From Phaseolus vulgaris (lineage: Eukaryota > Streptophyta > Magnoliopsida > Fabales > Fabaceae): 64,000 bases of DNA. Below, piece after piece: positions 12,456 through 24,460 of the stretch. The notes beneath the pieces are model-generated. The model made no database searches, was not told the DNA's origin, and worked only from the letters and a program-made list of their open reading frames with translations. Location: assembly GCF_000499845.2 (NCBI RefSeq), contig NC_023758.2, forward strand, positions 13,424,427 to 13,488,426, written 5' to 3'. A program made the position numbers and the translations under genes. Within the stretch, counting starts at the first letter, position 1. Every line of letters begins with the position of its first letter.

Positions 12456-13616
12456 TGATGACTTATTTTATGGAAAGTGCACCGTGTTGTCATAAGTAAT
12501 AATTTATCCATAAGGACGGATATCAAATCCACAAGGAACAGTTGAATAATCAAGTATAAGATTTGGTAAATAGAAAACAAAATGATAAAGTTTGTTGGGA
12601 GTTTGTTATAATGATTGCAAGAATTGTAAATAAAACAAGTTAAAGAGTTTGTTGGTTTAATTGGAAAAATTGGGATTGATGTTCTTCCTTCTCACTCTGT
12701 TGTATTTTGAATAGCATGGTAATATTCTATCATTTGATTGATGTTGATGCCCATATAAAAGTCATTTATATCAATTTCTCGCATATAAAATTATTAAGAG
12801 AGTGTCCTAAATATTGATTCCTTGCATCTTTATAAAGACTTCTTATCATTACGATTAGATGTTGATAGCAATTAATATTTCAAATATATTTCTAGCATTC
12901 AAATATGTTAAGCATTATCATTTGGGTAAAAAACTTAGAAGTACTTTCCAGTCAAATCTAAGGATATCGATCATGGTAAACAAACATTGCAAATAAAATT
13001 ACAATACTAATTATCAATCAAGAACAAAATATTATATTTAAATATCACCTTAATACATAAGAGTTTGAACAGATTACTCCTAAACCCAAATGGTAGAATT
13101 AGCCACTCATGTTGGCCATTACAAGCATGAAAAACAAGAAAAGAAGATTCAGGATGTTTCTTCTTGACGATTTCCTCCTCTAGGGTTTTTAACACCTTTT
13201 ATTCTATCAATTGATGTCTAGGGGTGTGCCTCACGCCTCATATTTAACCTAGTTGGGCTTTGGCTAAGTGACTTCTCGCCTGGGCGAGTTGGACGAAAAA
13301 AAGCCCAACGTCTTTGGAGTAGCGAGATCCTTTAGGAGCTTCTGGCTTGGGTGAGCTTGAACGAGTACTGGAGCGTTCAGCTGTCCCTTTCTTGCTTTGT
13401 CTATTCTCTTTTTGCCCTTTCATCTTCATTCCTCCCTAGAATCTTGAAATCAACACAAATTTGGGAATAAATCGTTCTTATTCAAATTATAATTACAAAA
13501 TATGTAAAAAGGTTTAAATTCATAAATTAGGGGTTATATTATAGTTATTTTATCAATTAATATCCATAAGTGCCTATATTTTAATATGAAATATTACTGA
13601 AATATGATACTAATCA
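12456..13616. mobile_element. Solo LTR (1,161 bp) with CTAAC target duplication
   Basis: The block starts TGATGACTTATTTTATGG and ends GATACTAATCA. It is flanked by a perfect 5-bp duplication CTAAC (12451-12455 and 13617-13621). Removing it rejoins repeat A. It contains an imperfect palindromic word CTCGCCTGGGCGAG (about 13275) and a GGGCTTGGGTGAGC-like word. No second LTR or internal region is present, so it is a solo LTR. The superfamily is undetermined. Confidence 0.85.
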
Positions 13617-14116
13617 CTAACTATTTTTAAAACTTCTCATATAAATGTAAATATTAATAACAAGCATAAATTCATGAATTCTCATACATGTGCACAGAGC
13701 AATCAAGTGTCTAAAAATAATTCATCAATCATATTTCTCATGTCAGACTTCTACTGACTTACATCTAGAGACTTGAGAATGTCATACTAGCCACTTTGAA
13801 TCCACACATCCATGCGCAAAATAATCTTAATATCAAATCACCTTGTATGATAGGATTAATTCATATCTCCTGAAAGACCAAGTTCTTTTTCACACCTAGA
13901 CAAAATCATATGAACCTCCTTCGACTCTCACCACTTGAATAACCCCATCTATGTGATTCCATTATATCAGTAGAGTTAGATCGTCTCTTTCACAAAACAC
14001 TCACAAATCAATACACTATCCTAACAACCTTAACACATTATTTCCTTTCATAAAAATACTATGTCTCGGTAACATTTTCACATCATTGCATACTTCACAT
14101 TTCACGTGATTCAAAA

Positions 14117-14846
14117 TTAGGGATGGCATTGCGGTCAGCCCGCAACCCGCTACCGAAAAGCGTGGGGCAGGCTCACTAATCTAGCTCGCTAACCCACTTA
14201 GGCTCGCTCCACATAACCGGCAGCTCGCGCGAGCCAACAGCTGGGCGGGTTGGGACGGGTTGACCTGCATAAATAAAAATATAATTATTTTATTTTTTCT
14301 GCAAAAAAAAAATCATATCTCACTCACTCATTATTGCAGTGTGACCTTTATTTTATTTTATTTTAAAAAAATTGAATTTAATGTACTAAAAATTAAATGT
14401 ATTATTTTAATCATCTAAAGGAGTTAATATTAAGAGTGACAATAGATTTAGTTTTAAGTAAAATCTTCTATTTAAATTTTTTTAATAAAAAAGATAATAT
14501 AATGAAGAGATTTTAATAAGATACTCTTTAATAAATTAATCATCTTCATTAAAATATTTTGTAATAAAACTTCGATCAGATACTCTGATACCTTTACATA
14601 CATATAGAGGGAAAATAGATGCAAAACAAAACTTTAATTATTTTTAAAGCCTTCTAACAACCCTCATACTTGAATTCATATTTTTTTCTTAATTGAATTA
14701 ATAGAAATATGGATAAAATTTTAATATTTTAGCAGGAGAATTAATTTCTTTTTATAATTAATAATTTTTTAAAAATATTTTCCTTATGCGGGCTGATCCG
14801 CTGACTACCTCTTATGCGGAGCGGGCTAGCCCGCATTGTCATCCTT
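14117..14846. mobile_element. Non-autonomous hAT element (730 bp)
   Basis: The ends are inverted repeats: GGGATGGCATTGCGG on the left and, reading the right end backwards, AGGATGACAATGCGGG. Both are followed inward by an AGCCCGC-type sequence. An exact 8-bp duplication ATTCAAAA flanks the block (14109-14116 and 14847-14854). An 8-bp duplication and G-rich terminal repeats fit hAT transposons. The interior is AT-rich and non-coding, so it would depend on a transposase made elsewhere. It sits within repeat A copy 3. Confidence 0.9.
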
Positions 14847-15059
14847 ATTCAAAATCATACCACTTAATCACACCAAATCTTAGAAAGAAAACAAACCAAA
14901 AATTTATTAAAATTTTAAATAAACACATAAAACTAAAGAATTTTCAATTAAATATATAATTAAAATTCACATGTAAATTAATTAAAAACAATAAACAATA
15001 ATAAAAGAGAAACACAAAAGCAAATCTTAAAAATTTAAGTTTTTCTCCTTAAAAAATTT

Positions 15060-15235
15060 ATTTAGCTTGAGCGAAAATGAATATCGCTTGAGCGAAAATC
15101 CTCTCGCTTAGACGAAAATGGGTCTCGCTTGAGCGATATCCTCTCGTTTGAGCAAAAATAAGTTTGGAACTCACTGTCTCAAGCTAGCTTAAGCGAGAAA
15201 AGCCTCACCTAAGCAAAAATACCTTGCTTAAGCGA
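15060..15235. repeat. Array of CGCTTGAGCGA-type palindromic words
   Basis: At least five spaced copies of an imperfect palindrome of the form TCGCTTnAGCGA. Examples are ATCGCTTGAGCGAAAAT, CTCGCTTAGACGAAAAT, CTCGCTTGAGCGATAT and the reverse-type GCTTAAGCGAGA. Spacing is roughly 15-30 bp. The tract sits inside repeat A copy 3; copy 1 lacks it at the matching place. Confidence 0.8.
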
Positions 15236-15845
15236 GATATGCAAAATAAAACTACGTAAAACTGTTAAAATTCAAGCTTTTCAACAAATTTTTCATACAC
15301 AAACATATTAGACCCAAAATAATGACATTTTCCTGCTCATAATTGGATGGTAATTATGATAAAACTAATTTGTCAATATGTAATACCATATATATATATA
15401 TATTCAACATCTCTAAATCAAAATCAATAACCAATACTCACAATTTCTTAACTCCAATTATATCATAAAACAATTCAACTCATTTATACTATCATTTCTA
15501 TACTTTCAATCTCAATCAAAACACATTCAATGACTATATTCATATCACAATAAAAAAAATCTAAAATTTTACAATTTAATCTCAATCAACATTCTAATTT
15601 TTCTTAAATACAAACAACCCCACAAGAAAGTTTGAGCCTGATGATCACATCACCGCAGTCCAAATCTTCTACGCTAGGATTCTAATTGAAAATTTAAACT
15701 AGCTTGCCTTACCTGAGTTTGAACATGTGCTAAGTAAGAGTTCCAATCCTACAAAAGCTTAAGGGTAGCTTAATCTGCACCCCATAGTCTTGATAAAAAA
15801 TATAACTATATCTAGGACTCTAAGTCAACAAAGACTAATCTTGAA

Positions 15846-16606
15846 TATTAAGGAAATAATAATTATCAAATTATATGCAATTATTGTATGCAATATTTGA
15901 CGATATTGTACCTAATTATATGCAATTAATTTAATAATTATAGAATCTCATGATTAGTATCCTACCTAATTAGATTGTAATTGGGGGGAGAGAAACTCCC
16001 TATATATTTCCTATACATGAAGTGATGTAATATACACATAAGAGAATAAGAAACATCTCTTATTCTTACCATTTTTTATCATTTTCTTATATGGTATCAG
16101 AGCCATTTCGAGCCTATCCTAGCGAATATTTGTTGGGTTTATCAGGTCACCCGCCATCGGGCCGTTATCGGACCACCCATAACATATATTCCACGCACGA
16201 GTTGGTAGCCTCGGCGTGAGGGGGGTGTGTTGGAGATCCCACATCGACTAGAGATTAGAGCCTTTCATAGTATATAAGTGGGTGCAAACCTTACCTCATT
16301 GAGTCAGTTTTATGAGGTTGAGTTAGGCTTAAAGCCCACTTCTTAATATGGTATCAGAGTCATTTCGAGCCTATCTTAGCGAATATTTGTTGGGTTTATC
16401 AGGTCACCCGCCATCGGGCCGTTATCGGACCACCCATAACATATATCTCCACGCACGAGTTGGTAGCCTCGGCGTGAGGGGGGTGTGTTGAAGATCCCAC
16501 ATCGACTAGAGATTAGAGCCTTTCATAGTATATAAGTGGGTGCAAACCTCACCTCATTGAGCCGATTTTATGAGGTTGAGTTAGGCTTAAAGTCCACTTC
16601 TTAATA
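15846..16606 (+). mobile_element. Chimeric TRIM-type LTR element with TTGAA duplication
   Basis: Order: a 246-bp LTR-like block (15846-16091), a primer-site-led internal segment (16092-16227), a 121-bp LTR (16228-16348), a second internal segment (16349-16485) and a second 121-bp LTR (16486-16606). Both internal segments start TGGTATCAGAG, matching the initiator-methionine tRNA primer site, and end in a purine run GCGTGAGGGGGG. Both short LTRs begin TGTTG(G/A)AGATCCCACATCG. The left block is unrelated to the short LTRs but also ends directly at the primer site. The whole unit is flanked by TTGAA (15841-15845 and 16607-16611). There are no genes inside, as usual for TRIM elements. Confidence 0.8.
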
Positions 16607-16935
16607 TTGAAGCTAAAAATGTCAAATGCAAAGTCTAAATTGAGACAAACCTAACAAGTTCAAAATTTGACTTAAAGAAAAAAAGTAAAAATGAATTTAC
16701 TCTATATGATATTCTGATCAACAATCTTGTAGTCTTTGTTGCTAGGAGTCCAATGATAGACTCTGATCGCCAATCTGATAGGAGGTCAAAACTTTAGAGA
16801 GAAGGTAGAAGAAAAGAAAAGAAATTTTTTAAAGAGATGGTAATTCTTTTAAAATGAAACATGAATAAATGAATTTTCTATTTATATACTTTTTTTCATT
16901 TTAATAATAAAATATTAAGGTGTCATTTAAAATAT

Positions 16936-18472
16936 ATCACTGATACTCTAAAAATAATAAAGTTGTACTTGCAATAATAATAATAATTATTAATCATTAG
17001 AATAATATTACTTATTATTATTAGTTTTTAGAATTATTTATATTATTAAAATTAAAATTAAAATTAAAATTAATATTTTTACTGTAATTATTATTACCAT
17101 AAAACTTGATTTTTCAAAAGACTTCAATTTGATTATAGTAACAATAAAATAAAATCGAAATTTATGAGAATTTTAGTATTTTAAAATAAAATAAAATTAA
17201 AAATCGTGTTTCTAAATCCAATATTTGAAAATAGTTATCTTTTCAAACAGAATTTACTCATCACTCTTTCGTAAGATAGTTCACAGCAGCATAAGTGATA
17301 TTAATGAAATTGCACAAAACCATGCATCTATTTTACTTATTTAAATTTTGTGGGAAAAATATGTTAGAATAAAGAGGGTTAGAAGTTTGAAGCATGAATG
17401 ATAAGGTTGAGTTAGTGAGTGGTGCATGTAATGGAACTCTGATAATATATATAGTGGTAAATGGTGATGTGATGGCGACAGAGAGAGAGTGATAGTAGTA
17501 GAAAGTAGAAAGAGTAGAAGTATGTTATACTACTATTACTACTCCTAGGTGAATGCATGAATAGGGTAGCTATGTTATAGGGTGTACATGAAAGATGTCA
17601 GGTCCTCTTGTTGTGTATCAATGGCAATTCACAAAATATATAATAATTTTCATTTCATTTGATTTGTAATTTGAAAAGAAAGGTGTCTGTGGTGGTGCAC
17701 AGCCACGACCCACAAGTAAGCATCATCCACCAGGTTCAACCCTCTTTTCTTTTGTCAATTTAGAGAGAGACAGCCTTAGACTCTGCAACCCCATGAATGG
17801 AGAGAGAAAGAGAGTCACACGTGTGAATGAGTAAGGTGATTCCAGAGAATGATTATGGTAATAGTATAATGACACCATCTCATCTCTTCTGACTTAGGAG
17901 AAGGAGTAATAGTTAACAAATAAATAATATAATAATACTTCTAATGTTTCTTCTACATTTCTCAGAGGGATAAAACCCACCATTTCTCAGAGGGATAATA
18001 TATGTATTTATAGCTTCTTTTCATCAAAACATTTACTTTCTATTTTCATTTTATAAATAAGTTTATTCAAAGCATATTTTGTGTTTGTTCTTCTCTACAA
18101 AATAACTAGAATACCAATTTTTCTTTGGAAGTTCACTTTCTCTCGGCCCACGTCCCAAAATTGTACTGATGGTAAAAAAAATATAAAAAGAAAATTATCT
18201 TTTCAAGTCTTGCACATCTTAGAAGTGCGTGAAATTTTCACATTTGGTGAAAAAACACACTTGACACTTTACACTGGCGGTGGTGTCCAAGTCTCTCTCT
18301 GCCCGCTGAAAAATCTTTTCCTCTTCAACTTCACCGTGTGTCAAACATTTCTTCCCTCATGCTACACTGTTTCTAGCATAGCACAAAAACATTGTTGGTC
18401 GCATAAGCACTATGTAATGGTAACTGTTGCAAACCCAACATCATGAACAACAAACATTTGCGTCACGAAATT
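16936..18472. other. Upstream region of the MYB gene
   Basis: It holds AT-rich sequence (to about 17300), then a more complex stretch with GA-rich tracts (about 17480-17520 and 17760-17820), likely promoter and 5' UTR. A TATA-like TATTTATAGC lies near 18005 and TTATAAATAAG near 18052, but I cannot choose a transcription start. An open frame at 18081-18446 has no recognisable domain and is treated as leader sequence. Confidence 0.4.
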
Positions 18473-18481
18473 ATGAAATGA
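18473..18481 (+). promoter_or_regulatory. Two-codon upstream ORF before the MYB start
   Basis: The bases ATGAAATGA form a start codon, one lysine codon and a stop, ending 4 bases before the main start at 18486. Such a minimal upstream ORF could lower or gate initiation at the main start. Whether it is in the mature mRNA is not known. Confidence 0.4.
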
Positions 18482-18485
18482 AGTC

Positions 18486-20371
18486 ATGGCCAGCAGCAAG
18501 TGTTGCATGATCTCTTCACAACAAAACCAGAATGCCCCCACATGTTGCCCTTTTCCATCTCCTCCTTCAATGGGAATGGTCTATGCAGACATGATGGGAT
18601 CTCTCTCTCTTTCTACTGTTTCAAATGCTCTTTCATCTCAAGAGAGCTATGGTTATGGTCATAGTCATGATCATGGTCAAGCTTCTGGGGTGGAAAATGG
18701 GAGGAGCACAAGCTGGACTTTTCCTTTCATGAGGGAGTTCCTTTCCTCAAACTTTGAAGACTGTAGTGATGTTGGGGCTGGGGAGAGTAACAGCAATGAC
18801 AAAACAACCAACAATGGCAAGTTTAGTGAAGAAAGTAACCCTAACGAGAACCCTCTCAGTGGCAAAGAGGTAGATAGTGGACACTCTAAACTGTGTGCAA
18901 GAGGGCATTGGAGGCCTGCAGAAGATTCCAAGCTCAAGGAGCTTGTGGCTCTTTATGGCCCTCAGAATTGGAACCTCATAGCTGAAAAGCTAGAAGGAAG
19001 ATCAGGTGTGGAAGAAAACAATTCCAAAGTGCAAAATGATAACCAATTAACACAACTTACATTATTTCTCTCATGGTGTGCGTGTGGGTGTATTTTATGA
19101 AATTTAATGAAAGAGAGGAATATATATTGTTGGCATTTTCGTGTTTATTTTTTAAAAAAAAATCCCTTAAGTTCCTTTTATGTGATTTGTTTTGTATTTG
19201 AATTAGGGAAGAGTTGTAGACTGAGGTGGTTCAACCAGTTAGATCCAAGAATCAATAGAAGAGCTTTCAGTGAAGAGGAGGAAGAGAGGCTAATGCAGGC
19301 ACATAGAATTTATGGCAACAAATGGGCTATGATTGCAAGGCTTTTCCCTGGGAGAACAGATAATGCAGTGAAGAATCACTGGCATGTTATAATGGCGAGG
19401 AAGTACAGGGAACAATCCAGTGCTTACAGGAGGAGGAGAATGAGCCAATCTGTTTACAAAAGGGTGGAGCAAAATCCAACCTTTCTTTGCAGCAGGGATA
19501 ATGCCTCAACTGCGGAACAGGACCCAACGCCTTCTTATTGTCTTCATCTCCTCCACAATGATGTAGGAATTACAAATAACGTGTTTAGTTTCCCATCCTT
19601 CCATGGAGTAGGTGCTGGGGAGATTGTTGAGTTCGGCTCAAACGGTTCTCCACAAAACATGACTGGGGGGAGCGAAACAATGTCAAACACCCCACAACTT
19701 GGCCTGTGTGCTCAACCTCAACAAGCACCATTTGATTTCTTCTCCGGTGAATCCTTTCTCTCCTTCATTGTTCCCTCTAATTAAAAATCCTTTTGTTCCT
19801 TTAAAGAGCTTCCATGTAGGTCTCTCACTTTCTTGTAGCATCATCCAAGTTTCCTTAATTACCAAGCTTTAGCATGCTGTTATTTTCTCTTTTATTCCAA
19901 ACAATTTTAATTATTGTTTTGTTTTGATAAACCTTTTTGGTTTGTAAAAGAGACTGATGCAAGTAAACTGTGTGTTGCGTTAAATTCTTTTACAGACTTC
20001 AATGCTATTATCTGACTTTTTCCATTGGGTTGGGTTTGCAAGGTGGTGGAAGCAAAGACACGATGGGAGAGGCTAATGGCCAGATCAGAAGCTGGGAAAG
20101 GACCAATGAATCTCTTCATCATCATTGCCAACAATCTGGTTCATACCCTCATTATCCCCAACAATATTTGATGGCAATGCAACAGCTAGACAACAACTCA
20201 TGCAACAATTTTTACAGTTTCTTGAATTCCTCATCGGCATCAACAACCACAGGCAATGAACCATCATCATCACCATGTGTTGCAGGAATCAGAGATAAAG
20301 TGGTGAATAGTGACCCCCCAGATGGTGTTCCACCCCCATTTTTTGACTTCCTTGGAGTAGGAGCCACATGA
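18486..20371 (+). CDS. MYB105/MYB117-like: R2R3-MYB transcription factor, MYB105/MYB117 (LOF) type
   Basis: Three exons fit: 18486-19005, 19207-19746 and 20043-20371 (GT...AG introns of 201 and 296 bp), giving 462 aa. The first intron falls after GRSG, the usual plant R2R3-MYB position. R2 spans about residues 140-190 ([41 protein letters not shown]). R3 follows to about 240 ([36 protein letters not shown]). R3's first tryptophan is replaced by Phe (RRAF), as normal in plants. [14 protein letters not shown] and the tail [16 protein letters not shown] mark subgroup 21 (MYB52/54/56/105/117). Arabidopsis LOF1/LOF2 act in organ separation and meristem formation; that role here is inference. The C-terminus is His/Asn/Ser-rich, with a [15 protein letters not shown] end. 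The second splice junction (FDFFSG|GGSKD) is predicted by frame and consensus only; reading through it would instead end the protein at 19784. Confidence 0.9.
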
Positions 20372-23300
20372 TCAGATGATCCAAAAGCTGCAAACTTCTC
20401 CGGAAGTTCCTCAATATAGGTGTGGTCCAACATAACTGAGAAACCATTCGAGGCAAATAGAAAGGAATAGTTGCTTGAGTTTGGTGCACTGTGTAACCTT
20501 GCGTCACTACCTCTGTGGTGATGGTGATATCACCCGTCTCTATTGTGATTTCCTTTCTTTTCTCACAAATATGGGGGACCCTTCTGCAAACTATTTCAAA
20601 ATACTGATCTCATAATTTAATTCCATTACTATTATCTTCCTGTACTGAGTACCATGTCTTTTTTTCCTTTTTATGGTTAGCAATATTAGTTAAAACCAAA
20701 TGAAAATGAAAAGGGTGATGTGGAATATTAAATAATGTGGTAGACATTCTTTGTTTCTTGTAATGTATGGCTAATCCGTTAGGAATGTCAAATGCGTGTG
20801 CGTGATGATGCTAATGAAAACATGTTAGAGGGAATAATGTTTGGACAGGAATTGGAATTGGCACGATCATGTTTTATGATCTAAGGTTGTTTTTGGGTAA
20901 ATGTGCTTTTCGAAGAAAGGGTAGAATCTGGTTGTGGCTGCTACATAGAGAGGGTGTGGACTATTTGGGAGAAGATGATGAAAAATAAGGAGAATAGTGC
21001 CAAGTTCAAGAAGAAGAGGGAAGTGTTGAGAACATCGTTTTCTCATGGGCCTACAATCAAACTCAATTCATATCACCATTCATTCATTCAGGAGAACTGT
21101 TCAAATATCCTTCTCATCACCACAAACTGCTATGTGTGATTTTTTTCACCACCCACGCTTCTAATCACTAATTTAATTTCTCTATTGTATCTCATTAATT
21201 GTACACTAAACTATTTCTTAATTCATGTTTTATATTTATATAGTCAAAGTAATTACTTCATATTTTGTGATAGTTGAAATATTTTATTTAAAGAAAAAGA
21301 TTAAATAAAATAAATTTGAATTACTTTGTTTAAAAGATATTTAAAATATTAAATAATTTAAAATAAAAAATTCAAATTAAATGTATTTAAATTTTATGTA
21401 AATTATAAAATTCTGTCAAAACACAGTGTAAGCTTTTATCTTTTATCTTACAAAAACAACTATTATAATATTTTTATTTATTTGCATAAATAAAATTGTT
21501 GAATTAAATTAAAATAAAACACATTTTTCAGTATATAGTCAACAAAAATGGGAAGAAAACTAGTGTTTTTATGACGGGAGAGAAAAAAAATGATAAAGCT
21601 TTAAGTTTAAAGTGGAATGTAAAACACAAAAATACTTAAGCTACTTAATAAACAACAATATATTGTGAATGATGTTAAGTATTAGAAATCAAATGGTAAC
21701 CAACCATACAATTGTTTAAGAACAAATGACCATTTTATTTGTTGAATGTGTAAATAGATGATAGTTTTCAAGAACACAAATTTTGATTTAATCTCATGTG
21801 ACAATTATTTTTTATTGTATTGCTTTATAACTTAATATGAAATCAGGTCTAAATAAATATAATTTAATATTAAATTAATTTTAAACTTTATGACTTTATT
21901 AAAAAAGAGTACTAACATAATATAACCATAAAACTGTAATTATCTTACTTTTTCTACAGCTACAGACTAAATTCAAAATTAACCCTAAATTACCACCAGT
22001 TAACACATTATGGAATTAAAATAATAATTTACTTATATTTACAAAATGAAAAAAAAAAAACTGATTTTGAAAAGTAATAAACACTCCTTCAGTTACTTTT
22101 TAGATCTCAGTTTTTTCAATAAAATTGTTTTTTTATCTGTTACCTTTTAAACTTTAAGATAATATAACTTTTTTAACTATACTCTTAATTTACATGAACA
22201 AAAAAATTAGTTATGATAATAGAGAAATAAAATGTCATAACACGTAAATGTATCAAATAAGATAATTAAAATAGATATAATAGATAGCTCAACCATTACT
22301 ACGTAAATCTTATTATATATTATAAAATTTTATATTTTTAACAAAAAATATATTATTTTATAATTTTTAATTTTTTAAAATGATTAAATTCTTGCTAAAC
22401 TTTTTATGACTTCTATTTGTTCTTTTTTTTTAAGTTGTATATATTTTTTATTTGGACAAGTCATCTTATTTAAACTTCTTAGTTTAATGAGTATTAATTA
22501 AATTTAATTTTGTTTGTTTTATAGAAATTTAAATTTTCATTCTATATAACTAAAAATAATAAAAAATATTTTTCAAAAAGAATAAAAAATGTAATAAAAA
22601 ATATAAAAAATAATTTACAACTTATATCTTTTTAAAAATTAATAAACATTTTATGTTGATTAAACTAGTTTATAATTTAATTAAATAAGTTATGAAACAA
22701 ATTATTAAAGAGAGAGTTATAACTAGGAAAGAGAGTGTTATAGTTGTGTGGGAGTAGTTAAGAGTTTGGACATGAAGAGGGTGTTTGGAGGAAGATATTT
22801 ATGGGAAAATGAATAATGAGCAACAACCTTAATAATAGTGCTTCTACTAAGATGAAACAAGTGACAAAGTGAGCAAAAAGAATTGGAGAGTGGTTGAATG
22901 ACATTTTCTTCATGCACTTCCAACATCTTAGCAGTTGCAAGAGGTTGACCTTCAGTGTCTATGAAAATGACTCCTAAGCCCATCAATCTCATCACACACA
23001 CATGCACTTTGCTTTCATTCATTTTTAGAAAGATAGTGTCCACATGTTCTAGGACTAAGGAAAATAATAGGTTGAAGTTTTAAAAAAATTATAAAATTTT
23101 GGTATTTCATAATTTTTAGTATATTTAACTGATACTAGAAAAATGTAATAGGAAATATGTTTTTAATTATAAGGCTTTTTATGTTGTATCTCTACCTTCA
23201 AAATATAATCATTTTCATATATTAAATTTTTTTAATTATATTTTAAAATATAGATTAATATATTTTGAAAGTAAGGTAAAAATAAAATACCAACAAAAAT

Positions 23301-24460
23301 ATAGTATAAATCCAAATTGCTTCTTATACTTTTACTTTTTTTTATCAACAATCTTATACTTTTACTATAAATAAAAAAAAAACATAAGTTGGTGACAAGA
23401 GACGAAGTTTTTTTGTGGCTATGGAATACGTATTTTATAAGTAAAATGTGTTTTTGAAATAAGAAATCTGAAAGACATAAAAACCATTCCATAATATTTT
23501 TTTTGGAACAAAATTTTTACTTCCAAAATGGTAAATTAAGAATTAAAAAATGTGTTTCAGAAAGGATATTTCAAAATGGTTACGAATTGTCCTTTATAGA
23601 AAACAAGTTATGGATTTATCTTTTCGAAATATAATATGCATGTATTCTCCCATTTTATTATGGATTTGTTACTTTTGTAAATATTACGGATTAGAAATTC
23701 TAAAATAAAAAAAACGACACTTACCTTTTTAACCACTCTTTCAAAAACATTTAGTTGTCATTGATTACAATTAGAAACCACAAAGGTCCACTAAAAACGC
23801 ACCAAAATTATGAATAAAGAGAAGGAATCTCACCGCAGGTGCTTGTTCTCGACCATATCCATGAAAATGCAGGGGTGCAGGAAGAAAAACGCCCAAGTTT
23901 TTCCAATTTTTGGGCCAGTGCAAGAATATGGCTGCCTGCTTCATCTAAATTTGTTGGGTCTAAGAAGTTATTTTGAGCTTCGTAAAAGCCCAATGAGCTT
24001 GATAACTGCCACAAGCATTGTACTTCCGAGTCTAACTAACTTTTATACTAGTAAATCCAAGAATTTTTTTTAGTAAATTATTTTAAAAAAAATTCTTACC
24101 TCTAAAGTGAGATGAAGATTGTATATATATATTTTTTTAAAATTATTAATCTCTTCTATTTTTTAAATATGTAATTTTGATATGCTTTAGTATCTAACGT
24201 GAAAAGTAATAAGGATTAGAAGACATTGATATTAACATTTGAAAAGTTTTCTTGAGTAAGCCTTTGTCTCAATGTTTGGTAATCGCTTACAATGGAATAA
24301 CATGGGATGACGATAGACTACAAGTAACGATGATTAATGAAACCAGATTATTATTTATTGTAAATTACAAAAATTAAGGTACACAGTTAAGCAAGAAGAT
24401 GCAACAGATCTGGACCCAACACATACACCCAGCAAAAGATTCAGAAAAAGTGAAAAACTT
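20372..24460. other. MYB 3' flank and intergenic region
   Basis: The first few hundred bases are probably the MYB 3' UTR and terminator region. The remainder is AT-rich. Two small patches of higher complexity exist: 22738-23043, whose minus strand has a 101-aa open frame, and 23808-24014. Neither shows a domain I can name. No RNA gene or mobile-element end was recognised. Confidence 0.4.

Larger units (their letters stand above)
12180..16935. repeat. Dispersed long repeat, family A, copy 3, split by three insertions
   Basis: The same ordered landmarks as copy 1 occur here: TGCTCCCGTGTA (about 12387), ATCAAGTGTCTA (about 13701), CCTCCTTCGACTCTCACCAC (about 13916), GATCACATCACCGC (about 15643) and GGAGGTCAAAACTTTAGAGAG (about 16781). 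They are separated by three foreign blocks, each with its own target-site duplication: a solo LTR (12456-13616), a hAT element (14117-14846) and a chimeric TRIM (15846-16606). Removing these joins the sequence smoothly. The full repeat is about 2.1 kb. No coding potential is visible, and the element class is not established. Confidence 0.65.

Noticed and set aside
18081..18446. 121-codon open frame just upstream of the MYB gene
   Set aside because: No recognisable domain and located where the MYB leader and promoter should be; composition is not gene-like.
22738..23043. 101-codon minus-strand frame with a GVIF.DTEGQPLA stretch slightly like an RNase H domain
   Set aside because: The resemblance is only a few residues and no further motif or LINE context was found.
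23808..24073. Overlapping frames on both strands
   Set aside because: The sequence is less AT-rich than its surroundings, but neither frame shows a known domain.
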